From Caldisericia bacterium (GTDB lineage Bacteria > Caldisericota > Caldisericia > UBA6126 > JAGPKI01): 7,584 nt of DNA. Each line of letters opens with the position of its first letter. The stretch's first letter is position 1. The notes beneath the pieces are model-generated. The model did not search any database and was not told the origin of the DNA. It saw only the letters and a program-made list of their open reading frames with translations. The DNA is taken from contig JAGPKI010000073.1 in the NCBI GenBank assembly GCA_018054005.1, positions 1 through 7,584 on the forward strand. Reading direction: 5' to 3'. Shown piece by piece: positions 1 to 6,899 of this stretch. Made by a program: the position numbers and the translations under genes.

Positions 1-587
1 TTCCCGAAGATCATATTTTTCATAATCACCTTCCTGGCTTGGGATATAACTATAAGGCACCCCAAATTCAATATAGAATAATTGAAAAACATCCTGCTCT
101 GCTGGCGATCAATGAAGGCATAGATATCATCAAAAAGGTCTTTCTGGAAGTGGATAAACTGGAAATTAACGGAAAGACACTCATTTCCAACGAAAGAGAA
201 ATCTCCCTGAAAGAAGAGGACTTTGGCTTAACCGAGGACTATTATCCTTACTTTTTTGCTTCTCCCTGGATGGCACTAAACCAAGAAAACTATCAGGAAT
301 ATAATAAATTGAATACTTTCCAGCGTAGCCAAAGATTAAAAACCATCCTGAAAAATAACCTCAAAACCCTTTCCAAGGCATTTGATTATTGGATTCCAGA
401 AGTGGATAAACTAAATGTAGATGGCTGGTTTAAACCCCTGGAAGTAAATTTCCACAATCAACCAATGCAATGCTTTACAGGTGATTTCACTACCAATTTC
501 CTGATCCCCGAATTCCTTGGTCTCGGAAAACAAAGTGCTCGCGGTTTTGGTGTTGTAAGAAAAAGAAAGGAGGAAAAATATGTTTGA
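1..587 (+). CDS. cas6: CRISPR-associated endonuclease Cas6 (Cas6b-like), 5'-truncated by the window edge
   Basis: This is probably the metal-independent RNase that cuts the CRISPR precursor within each repeat to give mature crRNAs. The frame is open to the left edge (first whole codon at 3). The TTG at 39 is unlikely to be the start, because the bases before it encode family-like sequence, FHNHLPG, followed by GYNYKAPQIQYRI; this resembles the Cas6b N-terminal region. Near the C-terminus, GLGKQSARGFGVV (about 520-560) is the glycine-rich loop typical of Cas6 proteins, followed by a basic tail RKRKEEK. About 194 residues are visible, so only a short N-terminal piece should be missing. The catalytic residues cannot be named with confidence. 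The gene overlaps cas8b by 8 nt (ATGTTTGA), and the cas8b ribosome binding site lies in its last codons. It is richer in GC than the next four genes and uses CTG for about 8 of 20 leucines. The Cas6 call is firm; the Cas6b subfamily is recognised by resemblance. Confidence 0.88.
   Translation, partial: PEDHIFHNHLPGLGYNYKAPQIQYRIIEKHPALLAINEGIDIIKKVFLEVDKLEINGKTLISNEREISLKEEDFGLTEDYYPYFFASPWMALNQENYQEYNKLNTFQRSQRLKTILKNNLKTLSKAFDYWIPEVDKLNVDGWFKPLEVNFHNQPMQCFTGDFTTNFLIPEFLGLGKQSARGFGVVRKRKEEKYV
567..573 (+). promoter_or_regulatory. Shine-Dalgarno site of cas8b
   Basis: A full AAGGAGG lies inside the 3' end of cas6, 6 nt before the ATG at 580. It decides the cas8b start over the next in-frame Met (codon 11, nt 610). 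The 8-nt gene overlap would also allow translational coupling to cas6. Confidence 0.85.
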
Positions 588-2571
588 AAGTTTAAGAAAA
601 ATAGGGATAATGGAATGTAAGAAGTTAGGGAAAACACCGGAACAGATTATTTTAGAAAACAATGTTAAGAATTCAAGGATTAACAATGTAATTGAGTTAC
701 ATATAGACGATAAAGAAAACAATACAAATATTGAAGTTAAAATTGCTCCTCTTGATACAAACAATCTAAGCAAATATGGAGCTTATCAGAAAAATACTAA
801 TGGAGTTAATATACTATATTATGAGATAGTTAGTAAAAAAGATTTTCAACGGAAAAAGGATAAAGCAGAATCAGAAAAAATATGTGACCTTATCCAAACC
901 AAATTTATAAATGTAGAAATTGACCATCCTATTAAGGAAATTCTTACTAACAATAAAGAGGATATAATTCAAAAGTTATCAGCTCTTAAAGAAAAACTAG
1001 ATAAAGAAACTAAATATTTACTTACCCTTGTTTATAATGGACATTATGTGTATGAAATTGAGGAATTCAAGAATAAAATAAAAGAAATGACAAGTAAGAA
1101 AAATTACTCTAAGTCCAAGGAAGAATCAAGACACAAAGGAAATTGTGTTTTTTGTCACGAACAAAAGGATCTTGTAGGGTTGCTAAATCTTGATGATAGA
1201 TTTATGTTCTTTAACTATGGTGTGCCAATATTTGCCAGAGGATTTTCTATAGCAAATGCTTATAAAGATACTGCTATATGTAATGAATGTGCAGAATATA
1301 TAAATTTAGGTAGTAGAATTATTGCTCAGTCAACAAATACCGTTTTCAACATAATTAAAAAGAGTAATAAAACTGATATCGTTAGTTATATCGTAGTTCC
1401 AAGGTTTTTGTCTCCGAGTGAAAATGAGATTGATACAGCTTATGAAAAAACAATCAAAGCATATTTAGAAGAAAGGAAAAATATGGATGGGCAAAAAAAT
1501 AAGGTTACTGGAAAGGACATAATTTTAGGTAACCTTGAAGATAGAATTGCTCAACAAAAAAATGTAATGAGTTTTGATTTTATTTATTACTCCTCAAATC
1601 AAAGAAAAATCAATATAAATTATCAGATAAGAGAAGTTTTTCCTTCCAGATTGAATTCACTTATACAAATAGCAAAAGATGTCCAAGATGATCATCAAAC
1701 AAGATGCAAAACTAATAATTATACCTTCAAACCATTATCAGAACTTAAGAAATTAGTATCTAATTACATTGTAGTAAATAAAGATAAATCTGCTAAAGAA
1801 ATTAAGCAATCTGATAATTGGTATAATGAGTATTTTGACATTCAAAACGCCTTGTACACAGGAATTCGCTATAATTACAATTCTTTTATCAAACTTCTAA
1901 ATAGGTATATGCAAAGCATCATAGAAAAATATGACATAATTGAATATCCTTTCCGAGCATTTAATACAGGTTTTGACTTATACCTGTATTTGCTTAAAAC
2001 TAAAACAATTAATAATAAGGAGGAAAAAATGGATTATTCAAAAACAAAAGAAGAATTTAAAAAGTGGCATGGTATATCTATGCCAGAAACCTCCAGTAAT
2101 AATGAAAAGTTTGTAGAATATATGAAAAAGTTAGATTCTATAACTGATCAATTCTTTAATTACTGGGAAAATTACTCCGATATGTATAAAAACGAATTAG
2201 ACATATTTACTTTTTGTATGGGCAATTTAGCTTATCAAGTTCGTTATGCTCGGAGGCATAAAGGTAGTTTTATTGATGATTGGTTATCCAATATTTCTAC
2301 TAATATGCGGAAAATGGATTATCTCTTGTCTCGTTCTATAGAATCATTAACTATAGAAAATTGTTTAGATAAGCCCTTCGTTAGAATACCTATTGCTTTG
2401 GCTTCGTTCTTTGCCGACAAATGTAATAAAGATGATATATCTGCTATAGGATATGAATATATTTTCCCCTTTGTATCTGGATTTATGTTTAGAACTGAAG
2501 CAGACGAAGAACAATTGGTAGAAGAACCGGAGTCAGAAGAAGAACAACAAATTTTAGAAGAAAATAATTAA
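580..2571 (+). CDS. cas8b: Type I-B Cascade large subunit Cas8b (Csh1/TM1802 family)
   Basis: This is the large subunit of the crRNA-guided Cascade complex. In type I systems it reads the PAM, stabilises the R-loop and provides the docking site for Cas3. The protein has 663 residues, normal for the family. A four-cysteine zinc-finger-like pair is visible: C189/C192 (CVFC) and C234/C237 (CNEC), about 40 residues apart, as in TM1802/Csh1 proteins. The C-terminal part (about 484-638) is largely helical-looking, with GNLAYQVRYARRHKGS near 547-562, and corresponds to the small-subunit domain. It ends in an acidic tail (639-663, 12 of 25 residues D or E). The start is fixed by AAGGAGG 6 nt upstream. 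An internal start at codon 484 should yield Cas11 separately. The gene overlaps cas6 by 8 nt and stops 14 nt before cas7. At roughly 23-28% GC it is clearly richer in AT than cas6. The Cas8b assignment comes from the cysteine pattern and gene order; PAM and Cas3 roles are inferred from the family. Confidence 0.9.
   Translation: MFESLRKIGIMECKKLGKTPEQIILENNVKNSRINNVIELHIDDKENNTNIEVKIAPLDTNNLSKYGAYQKNTNGVNILYYEIVSKKDFQRKKDKAESEKICDLIQTKFINVEIDHPIKEILTNNKEDIIQKLSALKEKLDKETKYLLTLVYNGHYVYEIEEFKNKIKEMTSKKNYSKSKEESRHKGNCVFCHEQKDLVGLLNLDDRFMFFNYGVPIFARGFSIANAYKDTAICNECAEYINLGSRIIAQSTNTVFNIIKKSNKTDIVSYIVVPRFLSPSENEIDTAYEKTIKAYLEERKNMDGQKNKVTGKDIILGNLEDRIAQQKNVMSFDFIYYSSNQRKININYQIREVFPSRLNSLIQIAKDVQDDHQTRCKTNNYTFKPLSELKKLVSNYIVVNKDKSAKEIKQSDNWYNEYFDIQNALYTGIRYNYNSFIKLLNRYMQSIIEKYDIIEYPFRAFNTGFDLYLYLLKTKTINNKEEKMDYSKTKEEFKKWHGISMPETSSNNEKFVEYMKKLDSITDQFFNYWENYSDMYKNELDIFTFCMGNLAYQVRYARRHKGSFIDDWLSNISTNMRKMDYLLSRSIESLTIENCLDKPFVRIPIALASFFADKCNKDDISAIGYEYIFPFVSGFMFRTEADEEQLVEEPESEEEQQILEENN
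2017..2023 (+). promoter_or_regulatory. Internal Shine-Dalgarno site for Cas11 within cas8b
   Basis: AAGGAGG lies 5 nt (AAAAA) before an in-frame ATG at 2029. It is read in the cas8b frame as Lys-Glu-Glu using AAG GAG GAA, and sits in an extremely AT-rich stretch. Its layout closely matches the cas8b start (AAGGAGG, 6 nt, ATG) and the cas7 start (AAGGAG, 6 nt, ATG). Confidence 0.85.
2029..2571 (+). CDS. cas11: Nested small Cascade subunit Cas11b, translated from an internal start in cas8b
   Basis: The predicted product is the last 180 residues of Cas8b (Met484 to the shared stop), about 21 kDa. In type I-B, I-C and I-D systems, separately made Cas11 from the 3' end of the large-subunit gene is known. 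Several copies line the belly of Cascade along the non-target strand and support interference. The case here is seen directly: a full AAGGAGG with 5-nt spacing before an in-frame ATG, placed where the helical small-subunit domain should begin. The first residues, MDYSKTKEEFKKW, read like a genuine N-terminus. The body is rich in helix-forming residues, with a basic patch YARRHKG around Cas8b residues 555-561. The C-terminus is the acidic tail EADEEQ...EENN, which both products share. Separate translation is inferred, not shown; the in-frame product cannot be distinguished from Cas8b by sequence alone. Confidence 0.78.
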   Translation: MDYSKTKEEFKKWHGISMPETSSNNEKFVEYMKKLDSITDQFFNYWENYSDMYKNELDIFTFCMGNLAYQVRYARRHKGSFIDDWLSNISTNMRKMDYLLSRSIESLTIENCLDKPFVRIPIALASFFADKCNKDDISAIGYEYIFPFVSGFMFRTEADEEQLVEEPESEEEQQILEENN

Positions 2572-2573
2572 AT

Positions 2574-2579
2574 AAGGAG
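2574..2579 (+). promoter_or_regulatory. Shine-Dalgarno site of cas7
   Basis: AAGGAG lies in the 14-nt gap after the cas8b stop, 6 nt before the cas7 ATG at 2586. It supports that start and gives the multi-copy backbone subunit its own strong initiation site. Confidence 0.8.
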
Positions 2580-2585
2580 AAAAAA

Positions 2586-3704
2586 ATGAATAACACAAAG
2601 AGAATTGCTATTTATTTCGCTTATGAAGGTAGGAATAATAATCCCAATGGTGATCCTGCCAGCGAAAACAGACCCAGAGTTTATAATCAAAGCAATGTAT
2701 ATGTAACAGATGTCTCTTCTAAAAGAGACGACAGAGATTATTTAAATCAACTATTACCGGAAGCGGTATTCCTAAAACAACAGTTAAATAAAGATGGAAG
2801 TGCTAAGCAGATGGATGATTTAATAAAAGATGCCCTTAAAGAAGTAGAAAAGCTTTCCCACAAGGAGAAGGCACAGTTTTTTATCAATCGGTTTATTGAT
2901 ATTAAATTCTTTGGTGCCACATTAACTGGAAAAATCAAAGAGACAAAAAGTAAAAAAGGTAATTCTGAGCAGGCAGGAGTAGATAATAACGAAGAAGAAA
3001 ATATAGAACCAGGGAAAACTGAAACAATTAAAGAAAGTATATGCGGACCAATCCAAAAGACCTTTGGTTTGTCTTTAAATTATCCGGAAATTATACCTGT
3101 AAAAATAACTACAGTTCTGGCAACAAGAACTCAAAGTAGTGCAACAGGTTCAATGGGAACAAAATATATCTGTGATTATTATCACATTCATTATGACATT
3201 ATAATCAATCCTTATTCTTTGCAAGAATGGGATTCACAATTAACCAAGGAAGATATTAAGGTCTTTGAAGCAGTTCAATGGTTTTCCATAAAGAATGATA
3301 TTACTCATTCCAAGATTAACAGAGAGCCAATGATAATGCTGGAAATTATTTTTAAAGATCCGGATTATTACTTCCTCCCTTCCAATTATGTAACTGCTGA
3401 AAATCCTAAAGGAAAGAACTATGAGGACATAAATGTAAAATACGATAACCTTATCAATCAGATAAACTCCAATGCTGGCCATATTGAGCAAATAAGATAT
3501 ATATGCAATCCTGTATATGCAGATGTGATTGAGAAAGAATTGATCAATAAAATAAATGAAAATGGCACTGATAAAGAAAAAATAGATAGCACTGATAAAG
3601 AAAAAATAAATAGCATTACTATTGAAAAAATAGAGTTAATTAGTCGTGATGAAATAGTTAATCATCTGGAAACTTATAAGAACTATACTCTTAAGACGAA
3701 ATGA
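2586..3704 (+). CDS. cas7: Type I-B Cascade backbone subunit Cas7 (Csh2 family)
   Basis: Cas7 is the RRM-fold protein that polymerises along the crRNA spacer to form the Cascade backbone. The N-terminal hallmark of the Csh2/Csd2 group is present: AYEGRNNNPNGDP (12-24), followed by RPRVYNQSNVYVTDVSSKRDDRDYL (30-53). DIKFFGATLTG (105-115) and CGPIQKTFGLSLNYPE (153-168) match the family's central segments. TRTQSSATGSMGTKY (180-194) probably lies in a crRNA-contacting region. At 372 residues it is longer than I recall for typical Csh2 proteins (near 300). The extra length comes from a charged, low-complexity insert at about 118-148 and a C-terminal segment with three 8-residue tandem repeats (327-350). 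Start supported by AAGGAG 6 nt upstream. It ends 4 nt before cas5. Family assignment is firm; subunit contacts are inferred from homologues. Confidence 0.92.
   Translation: MNNTKRIAIYFAYEGRNNNPNGDPASENRPRVYNQSNVYVTDVSSKRDDRDYLNQLLPEAVFLKQQLNKDGSAKQMDDLIKDALKEVEKLSHKEKAQFFINRFIDIKFFGATLTGKIKETKSKKGNSEQAGVDNNEEENIEPGKTETIKESICGPIQKTFGLSLNYPEIIPVKITTVLATRTQSSATGSMGTKYICDYYHIHYDIIINPYSLQEWDSQLTKEDIKVFEAVQWFSIKNDITHSKINREPMIMLEIIFKDPDYYFLPSNYVTAENPKGKNYEDINVKYDNLINQINSNAGHIEQIRYICNPVYADVIEKELINKINENGTDKEKIDSTDKEKINSITIEKIELISRDEIVNHLETYKNYTLKTK
3564..3635 (+). repeat. Three in-frame 24-bp tandem repeats in the 3' part of cas7
   Basis: Units lie at 3564-3587, 3588-3611 and 3612-3635. They encode GTDKEKID, STDKEKIN and SITIEKIE. 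Units 1 and 2 agree at 22 of 24 bases and units 2 and 3 at 17 of 24, which suggests stepwise duplication with unit 3 the oldest or fastest diverging. The length is a multiple of three, so copy changes would keep the frame. Confidence 0.85.
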
Positions 3705-3708
3705 TAAT

Positions 3709-4446
3709 ATGAAGATATTGCAGATACCACTAAAAGCCAAAATTGGTCATTTTAAAGTAAATTATACGACTGCTTCCAAGTTATCTTATGATATACCTAC
3801 TTTTACAGTAATTGAAGGAATTATTGGAGCAATTATGGGATGGAATCGATCTGAATATAGATATAAGATTAAAAGAGATAGTGCAAAATTCGGAATTATA
3901 ATAAGAAGCCCTATTCAAAAAGCTATCTATGCTATTAATGCACCTAATGAACTTATAACACCAATAAGCTTATTTTCAGATAAAAAGAAATCTGCTGCTA
4001 TTAAAGATAGAACCCAACTCTATACTGAATTACTTATTGATCCTGCTTATTCAATTCTATTTTCTCATAATGATGAAAAGTTATATAATGAAGTTAAGCA
4101 ACAGGTTTTAGCCCATAAAAGTGTGTATAATATTTATTTTGGTAGTGCTTTTTGTATTGCCGAATATGATAATGAACCCGATGAAATTGAAACAGAAAAA
4201 GTCAAGATAACCAAATCAGAAGTTATTTCTGTAATAGATTTAAACTATGTAAAAGAAGACATTAATTGGGATGCTAACACTAAAATGATTACCGATAATA
4301 TTCCTTACCTAAAAGATCCTGATTTAACAATAAGAGAATATAAGCAAGTTATTTATAATCCCTTGGCAGAACCCATTAATTGTTCCGGTGATTTTTACAG
4401 CTTTAAAGATAACAAATTTGTTTATTTATTTGAAGGAACAGATTAG
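3709..4446 (+). CDS. cas5: Type I-B Cascade subunit Cas5 (Hmari/Cas5h type)
   Basis: Cas5 caps the 5' handle of the crRNA and anchors Cas8b at one end of Cascade. The 245-residue length is normal. The N-terminal signature is clear: LKAKIGHFKVNYTTASKLSY (8-27) with IPTFTVIEGIIGAIMGW (29-45), the ferredoxin-like start of type I-B Cas5. RTQLYTELLIDPAY (101-114) and NIYFGSAFCIAEY (141-153) match later conserved segments of the family. A processing activity, as in type I-C Cas5, is not expected, because a Cas6 is encoded upstream. The ATG follows the cas7 stop by 4 nt and has no recognisable Shine-Dalgarno site, so translation is probably coupled to cas7. The gene ends 5 nt before cas3. It shares the low GC of its effector neighbours. 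Confidence 0.9.
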   Translation: MKILQIPLKAKIGHFKVNYTTASKLSYDIPTFTVIEGIIGAIMGWNRSEYRYKIKRDSAKFGIIIRSPIQKAIYAINAPNELITPISLFSDKKKSAAIKDRTQLYTELLIDPAYSILFSHNDEKLYNEVKQQVLAHKSVYNIYFGSAFCIAEYDNEPDEIETEKVKITKSEVISVIDLNYVKEDINWDANTKMITDNIPYLKDPDLTIREYKQVIYNPLAEPINCSGDFYSFKDNKFVYLFEGTD

Positions 4447-4451
4447 TGTAG

Positions 4452-6896
4452 ATGATATATTCTCATTATGATCCTGAAAAAGGACTTAAAAAAGAATTAA
4501 CTTTTCATCTAAATGAAGTTTACACAGGTATGATGTCTATTATTAATTCTGTATCGGATATAGAATTATTGAAAGGTATAGACAATCTCAATTATATTGT
4601 TAAACTTATTGCTTATTTACATGATATAGGTAAAGCAACTTCTTTTTTCCAAAAGAAACTCTTAAATGAGCCACTCAAACAAAATGAATTATGCTATACA
4701 AAACATTCATTATTAGGAGCAGTTTTAGGTTTTTATATAACTGAACAGCTTGGTTTTAATTCATTAACGAGCTATATTGTTTATAGAATTATACATTCCC
4801 ATCATTCCAGCTTTCATAAAAACAAAGACCTACTTAATTTAGATACAAATAAATTATCAATTTTAAGAACTCAGTATAATGATATTATTAACAACAAAGA
4901 ATCTCAAGAGATCATACATTTCATTTCAGAAAATATAAATATCCCTTTACCCGATATAAAGGAATTTAATGAATTAACACAAGAAACAGGGATTATACCA
5001 AATGAGCTTATTACTTGCTTAACTATAAATGAATTTGGTGCAAACAATAATGAAACAGATTATTACAGCTGGTTATATTTCTTTCTCCTCTCGGCATTAA
5101 ATAGAGCGGATAAGTACAGTGCTTCTTTTAATTCAGCTTATGATATGGAACAAACAAATCAGACAATTTTCTCAAACTCCCTGTATCCAAGTTTTATAGA
5201 AGATCATTTGGCAAACAAGAAGAATAATTCAAAAAAACCTTCATCTCCAATTATTTCTTCTTTACGGGATGATTTCTTTTTAAAAGTTAAAACTAATGCA
5301 ACTGCTGTTAACTTAGATCATCATCTTTATTCTATTTATGCTCCAACCGGTATTGGAAAAACCTTGTCTTTATTAAATGCAGCTATCATAATGCAGAATA
5401 GGATACAGGAAGATAAAAAGCAGAATTTCAAAATTATCTATGGTCTTCCTTTTTTATCTATAATAGATCAGGTTTCAGATGAAATAACAGAAATTTTGCA
5501 GTTAGCTAAATATAACATTAATTGGAATATCTTTCAGGAATACCATCATCTGTCTACTCCCATAGTTTCTTCTGAAGAAAAAGAGGAAGAACAATATAAA
5601 CAGGATCAAATTCAATTATTAAGTTCATTTTGGGATAGTCAAATAATACTAACAACTTTTGTATCTCTGCTGGAAACGATCTCAGATTCCAGACAAAGCA
5701 TCAAATTAGCTTCTCTCGCAAGGTCTATTATCATAATTGATGAAGTTCAATCTATTGATGCCGGTTTATATGAATATGTGAAATGGTTTATTCTGCATTT
5801 AACAAAATATTTAGGCAGCTATGTTATTATTTCTTCAGCAACAATGCCTGATTGTTTTAGGGGTAATGAGTTTATTAGCTTAATTGGTGATCAGAATGCA
5901 ATAGAAGAACCTTTCAGAAAGTTAAATAGATACAAAATTTACAAACCGATTGAATGCAATTTTGACCAGTTTACTAATAATGTGATGCAGTTTATTAAAA
6001 AACAACCGGATAAATATTATTTAATTGTTGCCAATACTAGAAGAATGGCTTATGAACTTGCAAAATGGTTTAATAAGGAAAATTTTGATATCTGTTTTCT
6101 TTCCACCTTAGTTATTCCCTATCAAAGAAAAGCAAGAATAAAAGATATAAGGGATGGGATCAAACCTCATATTATAGTTTCAACACAGTTAATTGAAGCA
6201 GGTGTTGATATGAGTGTTGATTATATTTTCAGGTTTCTTGCCCCTTTTGACAATATTATTCAAACAGCAGGTAGAACTAATAGACATTATGAAAGCGGAA
6301 GTTGTTCTGGAACAGTTAATCTGATAGATATGTGCTATGACAATAATAAAAAAGATTATAACTTAGTTTATGTTAGTAATAGTAAGAGATCACAAGGCGA
6401 CATAAAGATGAACAATACAATTAAGATATTAAATAGAAAAGATATATATTGTGAAAAGGAAATATTTGATTTAAGTAATGAATATTTCAAGAATCTTTCC
6501 ACTGTTAATTATTGGGAAACCGCCTATAATAAATTAAAAGATCATCAATGGAATGATTTTGGGAATGAAATTAGGATTATAAACAATGAATTGGAGACAG
6601 TTAGTATAGTGATAGATTATAGGGATTGGTCTGAAAAAGTTTGCTTTCTTTGGGAAAAACATAACGAGCTAATAGATAAGCTAAATAAATATGATGGAGA
6701 TATTTATTCTTTAAAGGCTGAACTTAAAGATAATTTACGCCAGCTTTCTAATTATATGCTGAATATCTATTTAACAGATACAAAAAATCTTATTGAATTT
6801 GATAAAAATAAGAAGAGTATTCAACTAATTAGGGGACAGTATGACTCCAAATTAGGTCTAAATATTTTCGGGAAAGAATCAATAAATTGTTTTTAG
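4452..6896 (+). CDS. cas3: CRISPR-associated nuclease/helicase Cas3 (HD plus superfamily 2 helicase)
   Basis: Cas3 is recruited to Cascade on target DNA, nicks the displaced strand and degrades it while moving with ATP. The 814-residue protein has both activities in the usual order. The N-terminal HD nuclease shows H57-D58 (YLHDIGK), H85 (YTKHSLLGA), H115/H117/H118 (HSHHSSF) and D220 (NRADKYSAS), the expected metal ligands. The helicase shows Walker A APTGIGKT (297-304), motif Ia GLPFLSIIDQV (331-341), the DEVQ box (430-433), SAT (462-464), motif V STQLIEAGVD (577-586) and motif VI QTAGRTNR (604-611). A C-terminal domain of about 170 residues follows. No listed motif is broken, so the enzyme looks active. 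The ATG lies 5 nt after cas5. The nearest purine-rich site, AAGGA at 4433-4437, is 14 nt upstream, which is rather far, so coupling to cas5 is likely. A GTG at 4446 is excluded because TAG follows it directly. The gene ends 3 nt before cas1, with no cas4 between. Confidence 0.96.
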   Translation: MIYSHYDPEKGLKKELTFHLNEVYTGMMSIINSVSDIELLKGIDNLNYIVKLIAYLHDIGKATSFFQKKLLNEPLKQNELCYTKHSLLGAVLGFYITEQLGFNSLTSYIVYRIIHSHHSSFHKNKDLLNLDTNKLSILRTQYNDIINNKESQEIIHFISENINIPLPDIKEFNELTQETGIIPNELITCLTINEFGANNNETDYYSWLYFFLLSALNRADKYSASFNSAYDMEQTNQTIFSNSLYPSFIEDHLANKKNNSKKPSSPIISSLRDDFFLKVKTNATAVNLDHHLYSIYAPTGIGKTLSLLNAAIIMQNRIQEDKKQNFKIIYGLPFLSIIDQVSDEITEILQLAKYNINWNIFQEYHHLSTPIVSSEEKEEEQYKQDQIQLLSSFWDSQIILTTFVSLLETISDSRQSIKLASLARSIIIIDEVQSIDAGLYEYVKWFILHLTKYLGSYVIISSATMPDCFRGNEFISLIGDQNAIEEPFRKLNRYKIYKPIECNFDQFTNNVMQFIKKQPDKYYLIVANTRRMAYELAKWFNKENFDICFLSTLVIPYQRKARIKDIRDGIKPHIIVSTQLIEAGVDMSVDYIFRFLAPFDNIIQTAGRTNRHYESGSCSGTVNLIDMCYDNNKKDYNLVYVSNSKRSQGDIKMNNTIKILNRKDIYCEKEIFDLSNEYFKNLSTVNYWETAYNKLKDHQWNDFGNEIRIINNELETVSIVIDYRDWSEKVCFLWEKHNELIDKLNKYDGDIYSLKAELKDNLRQLSNYMLNIYLTDTKNLIEFDKNKKSIQLIRGQYDSKLGLNIFGKESINCF

Positions 6897-6899
6897 ATT

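Noticed and set aside
39..41. TTG as the start of cas6
   Set aside because: The frame stays open upstream to the window edge and encodes FHNHLPG, which looks like conserved Cas6b sequence, so the true start is outside.
411..773. Antisense open frame across the cas6/cas8b junction (also ones at 2747-2938 and 3240-3491)
   Set aside because: All three lie opposite well-supported cas genes, show no recognisable family, and their hydrophobic runs are the expected reverse reading of AT-rich, Lys/Glu-rich genes.
1493..1499. A7 run in cas8b as a phase-variation or frameshift site
   Set aside because: Runs of A are common in this AT-rich gene; the frame is intact and no alternative frame or slippery-site context stands out.
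4446..4448. GTG as an alternative cas3 start
   Set aside because: It is in frame but followed directly by a TAG codon (4449-4451).
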